DNA of 64,000 nucleotides from Deferribacteraceae bacterium UBA6793 (GTDB taxonomy: Bacteria > Chrysiogenota > Deferribacteres > Deferribacterales > Geovibrionaceae): contig DKFP01000002.1 in NCBI GenBank assembly GCA_002452405.1, forward strand, positions 124,001 to 188,000. The letters are read 5' to 3'. The position numbers and the translations under genes are program-made. A model generated the notes under the pieces. That model made no database searches. It worked only from the letters and a program-made list of their open reading frames with translations, and was not told the DNA's origin. How positions within the stretch are numbered: position 1 is the stretch's first letter; every line of letters begins with the position of its first letter. Of the stretch, positions 59,152-64,000 are shown piece after piece.

Positions 59152-59392
59152 ATTTTTCCTCCTATGGTATCTCTTCAAGCGTAAAAGGAAATTGTAAAGA
59201 AACTTAATTTGACAGTCAAGAACTATGTATACCGCATATTAAGCTATTGATAAATATCGACATAATTTTTCAAGCATATTGAACAAAATTCAGGGAAACT
59301 GCACAAGAAATTGACCGTTTCTGCTGTTGATTTACATAAGAAACTGCTGTAGCTTGTCAAATTCACATTGGCGGACTGACTGGAATTTAAAC

Positions 59393-60292
59393 ATGAAAAA
59401 AGCTGTTTTTCTCGGTGCGGCGGGGGCATTTTTCTTCGCATTCACCTTTATTTTAAATAAAAGTATGCATCTTTCCGGCGGAAACTGGGTATGGAGTGCC
59501 TGCCTTCGCTATCTTTTTACCCTGCCACTGCTCGCAGTCATAGTAAAAATGCGCGGCGGACTGGGCGCAATACACTCAGAAATTGCCGGAAACCTGAAAG
59601 AGTGGCTTCTCTGGAGCACAGTAGGCTTCGGGCTTTTCTATGCGCCTCTGACCTATGCCGGCGACCATGGCGATGCATGGCTCATAGCCGCTTCGTGGCA
59701 GATAACCATTACCGCAGGGGTACTGCTGGCCCCATTGTTCAAAATGAAAATATCAATGCGCAATCTCTTCGTTTCTTCTGTGATACTCACAGGCGTTTTC
59801 ATACTCCAGTTCAGAGGTTCGGAAATATCATCCGTGTCAGTCACCCATACTCTTCTGCCAGTATTGATAGGCGCTGTCGCATACCCGCTGGGCAACAGAA
59901 AGATGATGCGCATCTGTTCTCACGAAATATCGACAATTGAAAGAGTGTACGGAATGACATTGTGCAGCATTCCGTTCTGGCTGCTTTTGTCAGGATACGG
60001 GCTTGTCCGCGTCGGTGTTCCAGCTGCAAATCAGGCGTCTCAGGCTCTTCTGGTTGCACTATTTTCCGGAGTAACAGCCACCCTATTGTTTTTTAAGGCA
60101 ACGGACATGGTCAAAACTGACATAAGATGGCTCGCCGCCGTGGAATCCACACAGGCGCTGGAACTCGTCTTCGCACTGGCGGGAGGAATATTCTTTCTCG
60201 GCGAATCAATGCCCGATGCCGCCGGATTTGCCGGAATAGCACTGATAATCGGCGGCATAGCAATGAATAGCCTGCTTTCAGTCAGGCATTAG
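59393..60292 (+). CDS. EamA/EmrE-type multidrug or metabolite exporter
   Basis: 299 residues with about 10 membrane helices in two repeats, fitting the putative multidrug-resistance DMT group (PF13536). The start is chosen at ATG 59393, giving KKAVFLGAAGAFFFAFTFILNKSM as first helix. No strong ribosome site is seen. Typical substrates are unknown small molecules. It stands alone; its last four bases overlap the convergent rlmD-like gene. Confidence 0.85.
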   Translation: MKKAVFLGAAGAFFFAFTFILNKSMHLSGGNWVWSACLRYLFTLPLLAVIVKMRGGLGAIHSEIAGNLKEWLLWSTVGFGLFYAPLTYAGDHGDAWLIAASWQITITAGVLLAPLFKMKISMRNLFVSSVILTGVFILQFRGSEISSVSVTHTLLPVLIGAVAYPLGNRKMMRICSHEISTIERVYGMTLCSIPFWLLLSGYGLVRVGVPAANQASQALLVALFSGVTATLLFFKATDMVKTDIRWLAAVESTQALELVFALAGGIFFLGESMPDAAGFAGIALIIGGIAMNSLLSVRH

Positions 60293-61452
60293 GACTCAAG
60301 CAATACCGCGCTCTCCACATGGTAGGAACCGGGGAACATGTCGGCAACAGCGAGTTTCGTCACCCTGTACTGATCCGACAGCCTTTTAATATCCCGCGCC
60401 AGAGTGTCGGGGCTGCATGAGATGTAGATAACCTTTTTCGCTCCGCTTGTTTTTATGAAATCAGTAACTTTTTTGTCCAGACCGGTTCTCGGCGGATCAA
60501 CAACAATCACGTCGTACCGTTCCTTCAGTCTCGGTATCAGGCTTTCGCTCGGTGTCGCCAGCCAGTTCACATTTTCAAGCCCGGTGCGTTTGGCAAGAGC
60601 TATCGCATCGCGCGAAATCTCCGCGGCAGTGACCTTTCCGCACTTTTTCGCCAGCGCCAGAGTCAGAAAACCGGAACCGCAGTACAGTTCCAGAGCGTTT
60701 GTACCTTCCGAGTTTTCATATACAAAATCCTGCAAACGACCGGAAAGATATCTGTTACCCTGTATAAACGTACCGAATCCGGCATGAAAAACACCATATT
60801 TCGACTCGAACGGAACGGTTTTAACGCCGTGGATGCCATCTGCCGTTTCAAGTCCGGAGAAACCGCACAGACCTTTAAAAGGCGCATCTATACTGCCAAG
60901 CGCCATCCCTTCCTCGTTCTCGGTTATATAGAGCGCACAGCTGCCATTCATCACAGATGCAAGAGCTTTCGCTTTTTCAACTATGCTTTTTTTGATCACA
61001 GGGCAGTCCGCCACAGGCAGAAAATCGTTGGATTTAAACTTATAAAAGCCAACATTGCCGTTCCTTATGCGGAAAGTTGCGCGATTGCGGAATTCACGGA
61101 AATCAGCGGAGATAATTTCAGGTTCCGGATGTGTTATACCCGCCCTTTTGAGCTGCCCCAAAACGAAATTCTTCTTTATCTCTGTCTGATGCTCCTGCGC
61201 AATATGCCCGAAGGTGCACCCCCCACATACGCCAAGGTGTTGGCAGTAACTTATGCCGCGCTTTTCCGAAGGCTTAATAAGCTCTGTCATTGCTCCGTAT
61301 GTGAAGTTCTTCTTATCCTCTGTAACTGTGTAACACACTGTGTCGCCCTCGACCGTATGCGGAATGAAAACAATCCGTCCGTCAGGCATGGTTCCCACGC
61401 CATATCCGCCGTAAGCCGTGTCTTTAATATATGTTTCGTTTGTCAAAGCCAT
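60289..61452 (-). CDS. 23S rRNA (uracil-5-)-methyltransferase, RlmD/TrmA family
   Basis: 387 residues. A TRAM domain (about 1-55) is followed by a likely [4Fe-4S] cysteine set (CQHLGVCGGCTF, plus Cys in ADCPVIKK). The SAM-binding LYCGSGFLTLALA and VDPPRTGLDKKV motifs come next, and the catalytic Cys is in ISCSPDTLARDI. The enzyme methylates uridine C5 in rRNA or tRNA; which site is uncertain. It starts inside the end of the trmN6 gene with a 10-base overlap, so both are co-expressed. Confidence 0.9.
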   Translation of the reverse strand: MALTNETYIKDTAYGGYGVGTMPDGRIVFIPHTVEGDTVCYTVTEDKKNFTYGAMTELIKPSEKRGISYCQHLGVCGGCTFGHIAQEHQTEIKKNFVLGQLKRAGITHPEPEIISADFREFRNRATFRIRNGNVGFYKFKSNDFLPVADCPVIKKSIVEKAKALASVMNGSCALYITENEEGMALGSIDAPFKGLCGFSGLETADGIHGVKTVPFESKYGVFHAGFGTFIQGNRYLSGRLQDFVYENSEGTNALELYCGSGFLTLALAKKCGKVTAAEISRDAIALAKRTGLENVNWLATPSESLIPRLKERYDVIVVDPPRTGLDKKVTDFIKTSGAKKVIYISCSPDTLARDIKRLSDQYRVTKLAVADMFPGSYHVESAVLLES

Positions 61453-62162
61453 TCCCCCGTAAAAATTTTATTGTGCAATGGCGACGGTTCGCCGTTTATC
61501 TTCTGATAAAGAGGAGCCTCGAACGACAGCTCCCTCTTTCCGCCTTTGCGGAACTCCATAAGTATCACTTTAGGTTTAACATTTATATCCGGACAGACGG
61601 GCATAAGCCGTTTTGCCTCGAAATTATATTTTTGCGCCGACTCGAAAAGCACCGGCATCATATCCGCATCATAGCTCAGAAACAGAGGCGCGCCGAACTT
61701 GAGAAAGCTGCGGCAGAAAGAAAAAATATCATCAGCAGTCATAGTAGTGGTGAAACGTGCGTTCAGCTCTGTTTCATCCTCAGGCACCCTGCCGGATGAC
61801 GGATCGCGATATGGCGGGTTACACACGGCAGCGTCGTATTGAAAATCCGGTCTGTATGACCTTATGTCGAGATTCAGCAATTTAACGTCGTTTTGAATTT
61901 TACACACTTCCACTGTTTTTTCCAGACAATTAAACATAACAGGCTGCATTTCCAGTGCGTCTATGCTCTTAACTTTTTTCAGCTTTGCCAACAGGGCGCT
62001 GATAACCCCGCTGCCGGAACCTATATCAATAATTCTTTTGTTTCCAGATACTTGAGCAAACCACGCAAGATATACCGAATCCACCCCGAAGCGGAATCCG
62101 TTTTTAGGCTGAGTTATCTGAATATCGCTTTTTATTATCTGGTCAATTGTATTTTCAAACAT
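61443..62162 (-). CDS. tRNA1(Val) adenine-N6 methyltransferase-like protein (TrmN6/YfiC)
   Basis: 239 residues. The family starts with a QPKNGFRFGVDSVYLAWFAQ block and then shows the SAM motif IDIGSGSGVISALLA and the N6-adenine catalytic NPPYRDPSSG. YfiC in E. coli makes m6A37 in tRNA1(Val); others in the family methylate related sites. It is the first gene of a two-gene operon with the rRNA methyltransferase. GGAATTAC precedes the ATG. Confidence 0.9.
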   Translation of the reverse strand: MFENTIDQIIKSDIQITQPKNGFRFGVDSVYLAWFAQVSGNKRIIDIGSGSGVISALLAKLKKVKSIDALEMQPVMFNCLEKTVEVCKIQNDVKLLNLDIRSYRPDFQYDAAVCNPPYRDPSSGRVPEDETELNARFTTTMTADDIFSFCRSFLKFGAPLFLSYDADMMPVLFESAQKYNFEAKRLMPVCPDINVKPKVILMEFRKGGKRELSFEAPLYQKINGEPSPLHNKIFTGEWL

Positions 62163-62264
62163 GTAATTCCTGTTTTATATTATTATTGACATTATTTCTA
62201 TGTAGCTACATAATCTCGAAGTTTACATATCATGATTTTTGAATATATGAAACGGGTCTGCCAC

Positions 62265-64000
62265 ATGAAAAAAGAAAAACGTATATCAATCAGCTTTAAG
62301 CTGTCGATTATCACTCTCACGGGTTTTGTCCTGCTCGGTCTGATAGTTACTCTGGTTTCTGTCAGAAGCAGCATCAACAGCCTCACAGAGGCAACAACGC
62401 AAAAACTTGATTCCATCAGCCGTTCGCAAAAACTGGCGATAGAAGAATTTTCCTCAAACGTGACAGCCTCTTTACAGGTTATCGCCGCACAGGAGGGAAC
62501 ACTTGTCGCTGTTGAGGATTTCACTGACGGTTTCGCGAAATTGCCGGACTTTATTAAAACTGACGAACAGCAGCTTGATTCCATGCTAACCTCGATGTAC
62601 GACAAGGACTATCTGGGCGCAATCAACTTTCAGGTGGTTAACTCCCAGCAGAAACAGTCCGCATCAGCATATCTTCCGCAGTCATACAGCGGCAAACTGG
62701 TTCAACAGCTATTTATATACGAAAACCCCAACGACGTAAACAACAGGATGAAACTGGACAGAGCAAAACATATCTGCTCTTATTGCACGACCCATTCCCA
62801 GTACCATCACCAGTTCAGAAGCATAATGGAAAAACTCCATCTGAAAGATATTTACCTGATAGATACAGACGGCAACGTGCTCTATTCCGTCAGCAAGGAT
62901 ATGGATATCGGTCTTAACCTTAAAGACGGGTACATTAAAGATTCCGGTCTCGGCAGACTCTTTTCTTCAATGGAAAATGAAGATGGAGACAAGGTTTACT
63001 ATTCAGACTTCGCACCTTATATACCCGGCTGGAACAAACCCGCAGCATTTGTGGGTACCACAGTCCGCGTTGACGGTGAAAAACTCGGGTATATAGTGTT
63101 CCAGCTCAACCCTGCCGTGATCACAGATATTACAAACTTCGGCGGCGCATACGAAGAGGCAGGACTTGGCAAAACAGGCGAATCGTACCTCATAGGTAAA
63201 GACGGATACATGCGCAGCGACAGCAGATTTACCGATACTGTGGATTTTCCCGAAGTTAAAATCGCCGGAACAACAGTTGCCGTTATGAAGGTTGAGACAG
63301 ATTATGGCAAGAAAGCTGTGAACGGTGAGACAGGTTCCGTAACTGCAAAATCGGCATCAGGTAAGATGGTCATGGCGTCGTATCTCCCGGTAAAATTTTT
63401 CGGCGCAGACATGGGACTCATCGTCAAAATGGACAGAGACGAAGCACTTGCCGGAGCTTTTAAACTCAGAAATATGATAATCATCACCGCACTGGTTCTC
63501 ATAGCGGTATTCACCGCGGCGGCTCTCTTTTCAATCAAAAAACTTGTTATTGAGAAAATACGCTCACTCACCAGAATCACAAAGGACATCGCAACAGGCG
63601 ACGGAGACTTGACACAGCGCATCCCCATAACAGCTAACGACGAAATAGGCGACCTTTCCGGCTATTTCAACAAATTCATAGAGAACGTGGGCAACATCGT
63701 CCGCGACGTGCAGGGGTCCTCCGCCACCGTTTCAAAAGGCACTACTGACCTAGCCTCCACAACGGAACAACTCAGCAGCACGTTTGCCGAGCAGGCACAC
63801 AGCGTCTCTTCAGTCGCATCCGCAATGGAGGAACTGAATACCACAACAGCGGAAATAATGAATAACTGCCAGTCCGCAATGGAAAAAGCAGAAAAAGCCG
63901 CTGACATCACAAACGGTGGAAAAGACATGATTGACAAAACAGTCGGCAAGATAGGCGACATAAAACAGAAAACGTCTGAACTTGGCGAAACGGTACATAA
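62265..64000 (+). CDS. Methyl-accepting chemotaxis protein (3' end outside window)
   Basis: At least 578 residues; the frame is still open at the window end. A membrane helix (about 12-34), a periplasmic sensor of about 360 residues with the odd Cys/His cluster HICSYCTTHSQYHH (about 170-183) and a Cache-like segment (IYLIDTDGNVLYSVSKDMDIG), a second helix (about 405-425), a HAMP domain (KLVIEKIRSLTRITKDIATGDGDLTQRI) and the start of the signalling hairpin (STTEQLSSTFAEQAHSVSSV) follow. Start at ATG 62265 fits the helix. An in-frame ATG at 62232 adds 11 residues. The class and ligand are unknown. Confidence 0.9.
   Translation, partial: MKKEKRISISFKLSIITLTGFVLLGLIVTLVSVRSSINSLTEATTQKLDSISRSQKLAIEEFSSNVTASLQVIAAQEGTLVAVEDFTDGFAKLPDFIKTDEQQLDSMLTSMYDKDYLGAINFQVVNSQQKQSASAYLPQSYSGKLVQQLFIYENPNDVNNRMKLDRAKHICSYCTTHSQYHHQFRSIMEKLHLKDIYLIDTDGNVLYSVSKDMDIGLNLKDGYIKDSGLGRLFSSMENEDGDKVYYSDFAPYIPGWNKPAAFVGTTVRVDGEKLGYIVFQLNPAVITDITNFGGAYEEAGLGKTGESYLIGKDGYMRSDSRFTDTVDFPEVKIAGTTVAVMKVETDYGKKAVNGETGSVTAKSASGKMVMASYLPVKFFGADMGLIVKMDRDEALAGAFKLRNMIIITALVLIAVFTAAALFSIKKLVIEKIRSLTRITKDIATGDGDLTQRIPITANDEIGDLSGYFNKFIENVGNIVRDVQGSSATVSKGTTDLASTTEQLSSTFAEQAHSVSSVASAMEELNTTTAEIMNNCQSAMEKAEKAADITNGGKDMIDKTVGKIGDIKQKTSELGETVH

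Overview
The window reads as chromosomal DNA of a Gram-negative, flagellated, at least partly anaerobic bacterium of moderate GC content. The evidence is an RND efflux pump with an outer-membrane channel, several periplasmic and lipoprotein signals, MotAB, a class III (oxygen-sensitive) ribonucleotide reductase, flavocytochrome c sulfide dehydrogenase, GatCAB transamidase and methylmalonyl-CoA epimerase. Gene content and style (hybrid kinases, c-di-GMP enzymes, Liv transporter, RNase Y in a Gram-negative) would suit a Deferribacterota-like or deltaproteobacterium-like organism. This is inference; no database was searched.

Layout. 1-5.6 kb: minus-strand housekeeping genes (dCMP deaminase start, rpiB, then rarA, 5-formyl-THF cyclo-ligase, rny, ymdB-like phosphoesterase and nadA, tightly overlapped). 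5.6-6.8 kb: a probable 6S RNA with its own promoter, a duplicated palindrome, a dispersed repeat, zapA and a ZapB-like gene. 6.9-9.6 kb: TPR membrane protein and dGTPase. 9.7-12.8 kb: class III RNR operon under a cobalamin riboswitch, in which the glycyl-radical segment is a separate 55-residue protein. 12.9-16.3 kb: a 35-codon gene, then an unusual three-gene set: a cytosolic solute-binding-like protein, a HypB/UreG-like GTPase and an ABC ATPase, with no permease. 16.3-21.8 kb: NMT1-PAS-GGDEF protein and a hybrid histidine kinase, convergent. 22-28.5 kb: TetR repressor with operator and an RND tripartite pump. 28.8-34.1 kb: ABC-F protein, motAB and a CPA2 antiporter fused to a PTS EIIA domain. 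34.1-36.1 kb: AT-rich NgoPII-type restriction-modification pair, probably acquired. 36.1-42.9 kb: minus-strand operon of TetR regulator, HlyD adaptor, ABC exporter, GGCT-like protein and queC. 43-49.2 kb: lysA, a 2-hydroxyacid dehydrogenase, gatCAB and methylmalonyl-CoA epimerase. 49.2-53.1 kb: globin-coupled EAL phosphodiesterase, fccAB, and a cytochrome-like protein that has lost its haem motif. 53.1-53.7 kb: repeats. 53.7-59.2 kb: livKHMGF with a cyclophilin gene at its end. 59.4-64 kb: EamA/EmrE-type transporter, two RNA methyltransferases and a chemotaxis receptor cut by the window edge.

The points most worth attention are (i) the split NrdD with its riboswitch and Shine-Dalgarno-sequestering hairpin, (ii) the permease-less binding protein/GTPase/ATPase set, whose first and third proteins both start with a DUF1858-like segment, and (iii) the haem-less cytochrome homologue next to fccAB. 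A family of degenerate inverted repeats recurs in many intergenic gaps and in one case sits inside an operon. I saw no tRNA, rRNA, CRISPR array, insertion sequence or prophage.
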